Shown here in pieces: positions 22,225-27,911 of a DNA stretch of 27,911 nt. This DNA is from DTU018 sp964618175 (lineage in GTDB: Bacteria > Bacillota > Syntrophomonadia > Syntrophomonadales > Syntrophomonadaceae): assembly GCA_964618175.1 (NCBI GenBank), contig CAZTZX010000022.1:1-27911 (forward strand), written 5' to 3'. A program made the translations under genes and the position numbers. The stretch's first letter is position 1; every line of letters starts with the position of its first letter. Under the pieces are notes generated by a model, which worked only from the letters and a program-made list of their open reading frames with translations, was not told the DNA's origin and did no database searches.

Positions 22225-22593
22225 TTAAAGGACTTCCGGAGCCAGAGAGACGATCTTCATAAAGTTCCTATCCCTGAGTTCACGAGCCACCGGCCCAAAA
22301 ATACGAGTCCCTCTGGGATTGCCGTTATCATCTATGATCACAGCCGCGTTTTCCGAGAATGCAATATAGGATCCGTCCGGCCTTCTGATCTCCTTCTTGG
22401 TTCTTACTACAACCGCCTTAATAATATCGCCTTTTTTCACTACGCCACCAGGGGCTGCTTCTTTAACCGTCCCAACAATAATGTCGCCTACCGATGCATA
22501 TCGGCGGGTCGAGCCGCCTAAAACCTTAATACAAAGGATTTTCTTGGCCCCGGTGTTGTCGCCTACCTGGAGCATGGTTTCCTGTTGAATCAC
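22225..22593 (-). CDS. rplN: Large-subunit ribosomal protein L14
   Basis: L14 forms bridge contacts with 16S rRNA and is the docking site of the silencing factor RsfS. The 122-residue product starts MIQQETMLQVGDNTGAKKIL and includes RRYASVGDIIVGTVKEA and GTRIFGPVARELRD. GTG at 22593 lies 8 bases after GGGAGG. Confidence 0.98.
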   Translation of the reverse strand: MIQQETMLQVGDNTGAKKILCIKVLGGSTRRYASVGDIIVGTVKEAAPGGVVKKGDIIKAVVVRTKKEIRRPDGSYIAFSENAAVIIDDNGNPRGTRIFGPVARELRDRNFMKIVSLAPEVL

Positions 22594-22623
22594 CGTGTAA
22601 ACCTCCCTTCCAAAGTCCAGGCT

Positions 22624-22893
22624 TTACTCCAATGTCTTGGCTTTGCGAACTATTTCAATTAGTCTCCATCTTTTATCTTTACTTAGTGGGCGAGTTTCCA
22701 TGATGCGAACCACATCACCGGTTTTGGCATCATTTTCTTCATCATGAACCTTGTACTTTTTGCTGGTATTAATGGTTTTCTTGTATAATGGATGCTGTTT
22801 TACAGTTTCTACGCTTACAGTGATGGTTTTTTCCATTTTGTCACTGGTCACGGTACCTATCCTGACTTTTCTGTTTCCACGATTCTCAGCCAC
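22624..22893 (-). CDS. rpsQ: Small-subunit ribosomal protein S17
   Basis: S17 is an OB-fold 16S rRNA binder needed early in 30S assembly. The 89-residue product contains GTVTSDKMEKTITVSVET, KKYKVHDEENDAKTGD and ETRPLSKDKRWRL, all typical. GTG at 22893 follows GGAGG. It lies 17 bases after rpmC. Confidence 0.98.
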   Translation of the reverse strand: MAENRGNRKVRIGTVTSDKMEKTITVSVETVKQHPLYKKTINTSKKYKVHDEENDAKTGDVVRIMETRPLSKDKRWRLIEIVRKAKTLE

Positions 22894-22910
22894 CCCTTAG
22901 ACCTCCTTTA

Positions 22911-23114
22911 CTAGTTGTTTTCCTGGGCAATTTCACGCTGCCGGAGAACGGTTTTACAACGGGCAATGTTTTTTCGAACGTCCCTGATTCTCATGGGATT
23001 GTCAAGCTGCCCAGTGGCCGATTGAAATCTAAGGTTGAACAATTCTTCTTTGTAATCGCGGACCTTTTTGTTCAGTTCCTCGTCGGTTAGCTCCCGTAGC
23101 TTAATTGCCTTCAC
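22911..23114 (-). CDS. rpmC: Large-subunit ribosomal protein L29
   Basis: L29 lies at the polypeptide exit near L23. From GTG at 23114 it has 67 residues and begins MKAIKLRELTDEELNKKV, the family start; longer readings to 23138 would add eight unmatched residues. GGTGG and GAGG just upstream serve as ribosome site. The start overlaps the end of rplP by 14 bases. Conserved FNLRFQSATGQLDNPMRI is present. Confidence 0.95.
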   Translation of the reverse strand: MKAIKLRELTDEELNKKVRDYKEELFNLRFQSATGQLDNPMRIRDVRKNIARCKTVLRQREIAQENN

Positions 23115-23538
23115 TAACCTCACCACCCATCTCTTCACGTTTTACAAACTTGGTTTTAATCGGTAACTTATGGGCTGCCAGCCGCATAGCTTCTTTAGCA
23201 ACATCTTCACTAACACCGGAGAGTTCAAACATGACCCGGCCTGGCTTAACTACTGCTACCCAGTGCTCCGGAGAGCCCTTGCCTTTGCCCATACGAGTCT
23301 CGGCAGGCTTTACCGTTAACGGCCGATCCGGGAAAATTTTGATCCACAGTTTGCCGCCTCTTTTAATGTAACGGTTGATAGCAATACGAGCAGCTTCGAT
23401 CTGACGATTGGTGATCCAAGCAGCTTCAAGAGCCTGCAGGCCATAATCACCATAAGTTACACTGTTGCCTTTATTGGCTTGGCCAGATAAACTGGGCCGA
23501 TGTTGTTTTCTATATTTAACACGTTTCGGGGTAAGCAT
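23101..23538 (-). CDS. rplP: Large-subunit ribosomal protein L16
   Basis: L16 helps shape the A site of the 50S subunit. The 145-residue product begins MLTPKRVKYRKQHRP and contains RGGKLWIKIFPDRPLTVKPA, RMGKGKGSPEHWVAVVKPG and KLPIKTKFVKREE. ATG at 23538 overlaps the rpsC stop by one base (TAATG). Confidence 0.98.
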   Translation of the reverse strand: MLTPKRVKYRKQHRPSLSGQANKGNSVTYGDYGLQALEAAWITNRQIEAARIAINRYIKRGGKLWIKIFPDRPLTVKPAETRMGKGKGSPEHWVAVVKPGRVMFELSGVSEDVAKEAMRLAAHKLPIKTKFVKREEMGGEVSEGN

Positions 23539-24212
23539 TATCTGTCGGCCTCCTCCACAGCTTTTTGGGGTGGTCTCTTCTTGGCTTCCGGCATGATTTC
23601 ACCCCGGTTGACCCATACCTTGATGCCGATCTTGCCGTAGGTGGTGTTCGCTTCGGCAAACCCGTAGTCAATGTCAGCTCTTAGAGTATGCAGAGGTACT
23701 TTACCGTCCGCACTCCACTCGGACCGGGCGATTTCGGCCCCGCCCAAACGCCCCGATACCATAATTCTGATACCAATGCCCCCGGCACGCATGGTGCGGC
23801 CTAAAGCTTGTTTGATAGCTCGGCGGAAAGAGATTCTTTTTTCCAGCTGTTGAGCAATATTCTCAGCTACGATCTGGGCATCCAGTTCAGGTTTCTTTAT
23901 CTCCTGAATATTGATACTGACATTTTTGCCAGTCATTTTTATTAATTCACCTTTTAGTATTTCGACTTCCGTACCGCCACGTCCGATCACAATACCTGGT
24001 TTGGCAGTGTGAATCGTAACCCTCATGCGATTACCGGTGCGCTGAATCTCGACTTTGGAGATTCCGGCCTGGTAGAATTTATCTTTGATAAACTTACGGA
24101 TCTTGAAATCCTCGTGGACCAGATCCACGTAATCCCGGTCGGCATACCAGTTCGAATCCCAGTCTCGGATTATGCCAATGCGAAAACCTTTTGGATGTAC
24201 CTTTTGACCCAC
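23538..24212 (-). CDS. rpsC: Small-subunit ribosomal protein S3
   Basis: S3 forms part of the mRNA entry channel. The 224-residue product starts MGQKVHPKGFRIGIIRDWDS, has the KH-type domain with KPGIVIGRGGTEVEILKGEL, and the C-terminal GIRIMVSGRLGGAEIARSEW and TTYGKIGIKVW blocks. GTG at 24212 overlaps the rplV stop (TAGTG), so translation is coupled on both sides. Confidence 0.98.
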   Translation of the reverse strand: MGQKVHPKGFRIGIIRDWDSNWYADRDYVDLVHEDFKIRKFIKDKFYQAGISKVEIQRTGNRMRVTIHTAKPGIVIGRGGTEVEILKGELIKMTGKNVSINIQEIKKPELDAQIVAENIAQQLEKRISFRRAIKQALGRTMRAGGIGIRIMVSGRLGGAEIARSEWSADGKVPLHTLRADIDYGFAEANTTYGKIGIKVWVNRGEIMPEAKKRPPQKAVEEADR

Positions 24213-24553
24213 TATTTTACCTCCCTTTCCCGCACTACAACCGTGATGTGGCTAGTCCTGTGCCGACGGACATCAGCTCTTCCATAAGCACGAGGCCGCA
24301 TACGTTTCATAATTGGTCCTTCATCAATATAAATCTCAGCCACGTAGAGAGCATCAGTGTCCATATCATAATTATGCTCTGCGTTGGCTATGGCCGATTT
24401 CAATACCTTACTGATCATGGGAGCGGACTTCTTGTTGGTATAACGTAAAATACCTACTGCCTCATCCGCATTCTTTCCCCGGACCAGGTCGGCCACCTGT
24501 CGGGCCTTAAGAGGGGAAACCCTCATATGTCGAGCAATGGCTCTGGCTTCCAT
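24212..24553 (-). CDS. rplV: Large-subunit ribosomal protein L22
   Basis: L22 lines the exit tunnel with a long hairpin that shapes macrolide response. From ATG at 24553 (8 bases after AAGGAGG) the product has 113 residues, starting MEARAIARHMRVSPLKARQV; the frame is open further upstream to 24640 but that part has no family match. The tunnel hairpin is RMRPRAYGRADVRRHRTSHI. Confidence 0.97.
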   Translation of the reverse strand: MEARAIARHMRVSPLKARQVADLVRGKNADEAVGILRYTNKKSAPMISKVLKSAIANAEHNYDMDTDALYVAEIYIDEGPIMKRMRPRAYGRADVRRHRTSHITVVVREREVK

Positions 24554-24569
24554 ACCCTGATCCTCCTTC

Positions 24570-24854
24570 CTATCTGGACCGGCTGGTCTTTTCGTTTTTC
24601 CCAGCGTGTCCGCGATACATTCTGGTAGGAGCAAATTCACCTAACTTCATTCCTACCATGTCTTCAGTAACATAGACGGGCACATGGCGGCGTCCATCAT
24701 GAACGGCTAAAGTATGGCCGACCATCTGCGGCATAACGGTGGAACGGCGGGACCAGGTTTTGATTACCCTTTTCTGCCCCGTTTCATTCATATCTTCAAC
24801 TCTGCCTAAGAGTTTGGGCTCACAATATGGTCCTTTTTTGAGTGACCTAGTCAA
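24570..24854 (-). CDS. rpsS: Small-subunit ribosomal protein S19
   Basis: S19 in the 30S head contacts the 50S subunit with S13. From TTG at 24854 it has 94 residues, beginning MTRSLKKGPYCEPKLL, with RRSTVMPQMVGHTLAVHDGR and GEFAPTRMYRGH. The TTG is 8 bases after GGAGG; a TTG at 24860 is only 2 bases away and unlikely. Confidence 0.96.
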   Translation of the reverse strand: MTRSLKKGPYCEPKLLGRVEDMNETGQKRVIKTWSRRSTVMPQMVGHTLAVHDGRRHVPVYVTEDMVGMKLGEFAPTRMYRGHAGKNEKTSRSR

Positions 24855-24870
24855 TTCCAAGACCTCCCTT

Positions 24871-25695
24871 TTACTTCCGCTTGCGGACGATCATATTATC
24901 AGAAGGCTTCTTCCGGCGAGTTTTGCCACCGATGGCAATCTTACCCCAGGGAGAAACCGGGTACTTGCGTCCAACTGGGGCACGGCCTTCTCCGCCACCA
25001 TGAGGATGGTCTACCGGATTCATAACTGATCCGCGTACCGTAGGACGAATCCCCATCCAGCGAGAACGACCGGCTTTACCTATGGTAATGTTCTCATTTT
25101 CCAAATTACCTACCTGGCCAATGGTGGCCCGGCAACTTAGATGAACCAAACGAACTTCACCAGAAGGAAGACGTACATGGGCGTAATTGCCCTCTTTGGC
25201 CATTAGCTGAGCAACTGTGCCAGCTGATCTAACCATCTGTCCGCCTTTACCAGGACGCAACTCAATATTATGAATCAAAGTACCCACCGGTATAGCTCTT
25301 AACGGAAGTGTATTTCCGGTCTTGATGTCTGCTTTGACTCCGGAAACCACCTCATCCCCTACTTTAAGATGATGGGGAGCGATGATGTAGGCTTTATGCC
25401 CATCCGCATAATGCAGCAGAGCTATATTGGCAGAACGGTTGGGATCATATTCAATGGACGCCACCTTGGCTGGCACATCATCTTTTCTGCGCCTAAAGTC
25501 CACCACGCGGTATAAGCGTTTATGGCCGCCACCACGATGCCGAACCGTGAGCCGCCCTTTCTTATTGCGTCCGCCAGTACTTTTCAATGCTATCGTTAAG
25601 CTTTTCTCTGGTTCGGTTTTGGTAATTTCATCAAAAGGCAAAACCGTCATGTGGCGCCTGCTGGGCGTTGTGGGTTTATATGATTTAATAGCCAT
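24871..25695 (-). CDS. rplB: Large-subunit ribosomal protein L2
   Basis: L2 is a primary 23S binder needed for subunit joining and peptidyl transfer. The 274-residue product starts MAIKSYKPTTPSRRHMTV, with GRNKKGRLTVRHRGGGHKR, and near the end NPVDHPHGGGEGRAPVGRK, which holds the conserved His near the peptidyl transferase centre. ATG at 25695 follows AAGGAGG. Confidence 0.98.
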   Translation of the reverse strand: MAIKSYKPTTPSRRHMTVLPFDEITKTEPEKSLTIALKSTGGRNKKGRLTVRHRGGGHKRLYRVVDFRRRKDDVPAKVASIEYDPNRSANIALLHYADGHKAYIIAPHHLKVGDEVVSGVKADIKTGNTLPLRAIPVGTLIHNIELRPGKGGQMVRSAGTVAQLMAKEGNYAHVRLPSGEVRLVHLSCRATIGQVGNLENENITIGKAGRSRWMGIRPTVRGSVMNPVDHPHGGGEGRAPVGRKYPVSPWGKIAIGGKTRRKKPSDNMIVRKRK

Positions 25696-25727
25696 TAGCT
25701 GATTCCCTCCTTATAACGGCTCAAGCC

Positions 25728-26015
25728 TTACATTCCGTCGAAAATCCGAATCTTATCACCGGACTTCAGAGTTACTATAGCCTTTTTCCGTGCGGGGGTT
25801 TTTCCCAAAAAACGCCCCATCCGTTTTGGCTTGCCTTTCATATTCAAGGTGTGTACTGATTCGACTGTGACCTTAAATATGTGTTCAATAGCATTTTTGA
25901 CTTCGGTCTTATTGGCGCTTTTATCAACTATAAAAGTATATTTATTATCCGCCAGCAGATCCATGGACTTTTCTGTTACCACCGGGCGAATGATAATATC
26001 GCGATAGTCTCTCAT
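25728..26015 (-). CDS. rplW: Large-subunit ribosomal protein L23
   Basis: L23 at the tunnel exit is the docking site for trigger factor and SRP. The 95-residue product has RDIIIRPVVTEKSMDLLADN, FIVDKSANKTEVKNAIEHIF and GKPKRMGRFLGKTPARKKA. ATG at 26015 overlaps the rplD stop by one base (TAATG). Confidence 0.98.
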   Translation of the reverse strand: MRDYRDIIIRPVVTEKSMDLLADNKYTFIVDKSANKTEVKNAIEHIFKVTVESVHTLNMKGKPKRMGRFLGKTPARKKAIVTLKSGDKIRIFDGM

Positions 26016-26638
26016 TATGCGAATACCTCCTCTACCCTGGCTACAGCGTCTTTTGTGATCAACAAGGTATCGTAATGCAACAGGTCGTAAACATTCATAA
26101 AGTCTGCCCGCACTGGCTTAACACCGGGAATATTACGAGCGGATTTGGTTATGTTGTCGTCCACCTCAGCTATCACGACTAGTGTCTTCTTCCCGGCATT
26201 GAGAGATAGCAGTGTCTCTACCATTAGCCGGGTCTTGGGTTCATCAAAATTTAATTCGTCAACAACGATAATATTCTGTTCCTTAACTTTGGTAGAAAGA
26301 GCAGACCGCATGGCCAGCCTTCTTACTTTGCGCGGTAGTCGATAAGAATAATCGCGGGGATGTGGTCCAAACGCGACTCCCCCACCGGTCCAAACCGGAT
26401 TACGGTTGCTGCCCACGCGGGCACGGCCGGTGCCTTTTTGACGCCAGGGTTTGCGTCCCCCTCCTCTTACCGCAGCACGGGTTTTTACAGAAGCGGTTCC
26501 CACCCTTTTATTGGCCATTTGCATTTTAACGAAATCATACAAAACCGCTTGGTTGGGTTCGATACCGAAAACATTGTCGTTGAGTTCCATCTCCCCGACC
26601 TGGGCCCCGCTCATATTAAATAATGGAACTTTGGGCAT
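26015..26638 (-). CDS. rplD: Large-subunit ribosomal protein L4
   Basis: L4 reaches into the exit tunnel, and in E. coli it also represses the S10 operon. From ATG at 26638 (9 bases after AAGGAGG) the product has 207 residues, starting MPKVPLFNMSGAQVGEMEL. The tunnel loop GGGRKPWRQKGTGRARVGS and GGVAFGPHPRDYSYRLPRKV are clear. An open extension to 26665 has no family match. Confidence 0.97.
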   Translation of the reverse strand: MPKVPLFNMSGAQVGEMELNDNVFGIEPNQAVLYDFVKMQMANKRVGTASVKTRAAVRGGGRKPWRQKGTGRARVGSNRNPVWTGGGVAFGPHPRDYSYRLPRKVRRLAMRSALSTKVKEQNIIVVDELNFDEPKTRLMVETLLSLNAGKKTLVVIAEVDDNITKSARNIPGVKPVRADFMNVYDLLHYDTLLITKDAVARVEEVFA

Positions 26639-26665
26639 CTGGCTAAACCTCCTTCGACGTAACAA

Positions 26666-27301
26666 CTAAGCTTTCACTGAATTCTTTATTAGTACAAGAC
26701 CTTTTTTGGGCCCTGGGATAGCACCTTTTATCAGGATCAGATTGCGTTCCGGATAGACTTTTACGACCTGCAAGCCCTGCACCGTGACCCGTTCTCCACC
26801 CATTCTGCCGGGAAGTTTCCGGCCCTTGAAGACCTTAGCCGGTCCTTTGGCTGCCAAAGAACCAGGCCCGCGGTGGTATTTGGAACCGTGGCCCATAGAA
26901 CCCCGGGCAAAATTATGCCGCTTCACTCCTCCAGCAGTCCCCTTGCCCTTGGAGGTTCCAACCACATCGATCATGTCTCCAGGTGCAAAAACGTCCACAT
27001 TTATGTCCTGTCCAATTTCATACTCATCAACATTCTCCATCCGAAGTTCACGGATGAAACGCAAAGGCTTGACATTGGCCTTCTTAAAATGACCCTTTAA
27101 TGGTTGGTTAGCGCGATTCTCTTTCAGGTTGTAAAAGCCTACCTGAATGGCATTATACCCATCCGATGCGGTGTTCTTTTTCTGCAATACGGTGCAGGGT
27201 CCGGCTTCAACAACTGTCACTGGTATTGCTTTGCCTAGTTCGTCGAAAATCTGGGTCATGCCTACTTTAGTACCTAAAATAGCTTTTTGTAGCTGTGCCA
27301 C
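26666..27301 (-). CDS. rplC: Large-subunit ribosomal protein L3
   Basis: L3 starts 50S assembly and its loop approaches the peptidyl transferase centre. The 211-residue product starts MAQLQKAILGTKVGMTQIFD and has GTSKGKGTAGGVKRHNFARG, GSMGHGSKYHRGPGSL and GRKLPGRMGGERVTVQ. GTG at 27301 lies 8 bases after AGGAGG. The gap to rpsJ upstream, 138 bases, is unusually long for this cluster. Confidence 0.98.
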   Translation of the reverse strand: MAQLQKAILGTKVGMTQIFDELGKAIPVTVVEAGPCTVLQKKNTASDGYNAIQVGFYNLKENRANQPLKGHFKKANVKPLRFIRELRMENVDEYEIGQDINVDVFAPGDMIDVVGTSKGKGTAGGVKRHNFARGSMGHGSKYHRGPGSLAAKGPAKVFKGRKLPGRMGGERVTVQGLQVVKVYPERNLILIKGAIPGPKKGLVLIKNSVKA

Positions 27302-27328
27302 CTTGGTTACCTCCTGTTGAGTTTTCTC

Positions 27329-27412
27329 TCAGCGATTGGTTGGAAGTGGGGTATCCAACATCACTTCTTCATACTTACCGGATTTACTGCCTTGAGGCTT
27401 CTTTTCGCCCAC
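27329..27412 (-). CDS. Possible small ORF in the rpsJ-rplC gap
   Basis: GTG at 27412 opens 27 codons (MGEKKPQGSKSGKYEEVMLD, then TPLPTNR) ending with TGA at 27329-27331; an earlier in-frame GTG at 27427 would give 32. The peptide is polar, basic at the start and has no membrane segment. A GAGGT lies just before the GTG, with tight spacing, and the downstream gene rplC has its own AGGAGG. I do not recognise the product. It could equally be chance in an untranslated spacer. Confidence 0.25.
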   Translation of the reverse strand: MGEKKPQGSKSGKYEEVMLDTPLPTNR

Positions 27413-27439
27413 TGACCTCTTTAGCACCGGTTCTCAACC

Positions 27440-27751
27440 TTACAGCTTAATTTCAATGTCGACACCGGAGGGAAGATCAAGGTGCATCAAGGCATCAATG
27501 GTCTTCGGGTTCGGATCGAGAATATCGATTAGCCGTTTGTGAGTCCGGACTTCGAACTGCTCCCGCGAATCCTTGTTCACATGGGGAGAGCGTAAAATAG
27601 TATAGATGCTCTTCTGGGTCGGCAGGGGGATAGGGCCGGATACACCTGATCCATTTTTCCGTGCCGTTTCAACGATTTTCTGTGATGACTGATCCAGAAG
27701 CTTATGGTCGAAAGCCTTCAACCGGATACGCACTTTTTGTTGGCCGCTCAC
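27440..27751 (-). CDS. rpsJ: Small-subunit ribosomal protein S10 (NusE)
   Basis: S10 sits in the 30S head and, as NusE, links NusG and antitermination complexes to ribosomes. The 103-residue product has VRIRLKAFDHKLLDQSSQKI, GPIPLPTQKSIYTILRSPHV and EQFEVRTHKRLIDIL, and matches the family throughout. GTG at 27751 lies 11 bases after AAGGAGG. First gene of the S10 cluster, after tuf. Confidence 0.98.
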   Translation of the reverse strand: MSGQQKVRIRLKAFDHKLLDQSSQKIVETARKNGSGVSGPIPLPTQKSIYTILRSPHVNKDSREQFEVRTHKRLIDILDPNPKTIDALMHLDLPSGVDIEIKL

Positions 27752-27772
27752 TCTTGCTGAAACCTCCTTAAA

Positions 27773-27834
27773 CGATGAGATTCGATATACACGCTTCCGG
27801 GTGTTTGCGATGAGGATCTATTGATCTTCATCGC
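27773..27834 (-). other. Competing hairpin arms in the tuf-rpsJ intergenic region
   Basis: On the minus strand GCGATGAAGATC (27834-27823) can pair with GATCCTCATCGC (27818-27807; 11 of 12 positions, 4-base loop) or with ATCTCATCG (27781-27773; 9 pairs, one bulged A). The second partner ends 3 bases before the AAGGAGG of rpsJ. There is no T-run, so neither form is an intrinsic terminator. A leader that modulates rpsJ is possible. Confidence 0.4.
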
Positions 27835-27858
27835 TAGCCCGGTTAAGCTTCACTATTA

Positions 27859-27911
27859 TTAGATACCTGTTACAACTCCAGCACCAACTGTACGGCCGCC
27901 TTCGCGAATAG
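27859..27911 (-). CDS. tuf: Elongation factor Tu, C-terminal end only
   Basis: The last 16 codons, IREGGRTVGAGVVTGI, then TAA at 27861-27859. IREGGRTVGAGVV is the near-invariant end of EF-Tu domain 3. After GVV only three residues remain, where the E. coli and B. subtilis proteins have five. The rest of the gene lies beyond the window edge. Tuf upstream of rpsJ matches the usual str-S10 junction. Confidence 0.95.
   Translation of the reverse strand, partial: IREGGRTVGAGVVTGI

Noticed and set aside
24554..24640. 29-residue N-terminal extension of L22
   Set aside because: It overlaps rpsS, has no family match, and a perfect AAGGAGG precedes the ATG at 24553.
27807..27834. Hairpin between tuf and rpsJ as a rho-independent terminator
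   Set aside because: The sequence after it has no T-run, and rpsJ follows with a normal ribosome site.
1..27911. CRISPR arrays, insertion sequences, rRNA or tRNA genes
   Set aside because: No direct-repeat arrays, transposase frames or structural RNA genes were seen on either strand.

Overview
The window comes from a low-to-mid GC, anaerobic, probably spore-forming Firmicute of the class Clostridia; the overall impression is Syntrophomonadaceae-like, but that is a guess. The reasons are a Bacillus/Clostridium-type order of the S10-spc-alpha ribosomal clusters, the ecfA1-ecfA2-ecfT-truA-rplM-rpsI-cwlD tail, a CwlD-type amidase (a spore cortex enzyme in known members), heavy use of GTG and TTG starts behind strong AAGGAGG sites, four-Cys zinc forms of S4, S14 and adenylate kinase, a Cys3His L36, and an apparent selenocysteine codon. 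Every gene I can support reads on the minus strand, so transcription runs from high to low coordinates. A run of 100 N at 2626-2725 marks an assembly gap.

From the right edge downwards: the last codons of tuf, then rpsJ, rplC, rplD, rplW, rplB, rpsS, rplV, rpsC, rplP, rpmC, rpsQ, rplN, rplX, rplE, rpsN, rpsH, rplF, rplR, rpsE, rpmD, rplO, secY, adk, map, a KOW-domain RNA-binding protein gene, infA, rpmJ, rpsM, rpsK, rpsD, rpoA and rplQ. These are the translation, secretion and transcription core, packed with 1-30 base gaps and several TAATG/TAGTG overlaps. An ECF transporter energizing module (ecfA1, ecfA2, ecfT) and truA follow almost without a break. A terminator after truA overlaps the rplM promoter; rplM and rpsI form a separate unit with an L13-leader-like 5' region and end at a strong terminator.

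Next come cwlD, a LigB-type dioxygenase/AMMECR1 fusion and its partner radical SAM enzyme (the AmmeMemoRadiSam set, of unknown function). A 254-base intergenic stretch rich in inverted repeats follows. Then comes a three-gene unit that I regard as the most interesting part of the window: an ArsC/Spx-family thioredoxin-fold protein whose catalytic cysteine codon is TGA, followed by a SECIS-like hairpin (a probable selenoprotein); a metallo-beta-lactamase hydrolase; and rubredoxin, closed by a terminator. Last is argC (interrupted by the gap), argJ and argB, the cyclic arginine pathway, behind a clear sigma-A-type promoter.

Other points worth a second look are an EcfA1 ATPase lacking both the Q-loop Gln and the H-loop His, a possible 27-codon ORF in the long rpsJ-rplC gap, mutually exclusive hairpins upstream of rpsJ, and a one-residue deletion in the ArgC nucleotide-binding loop.
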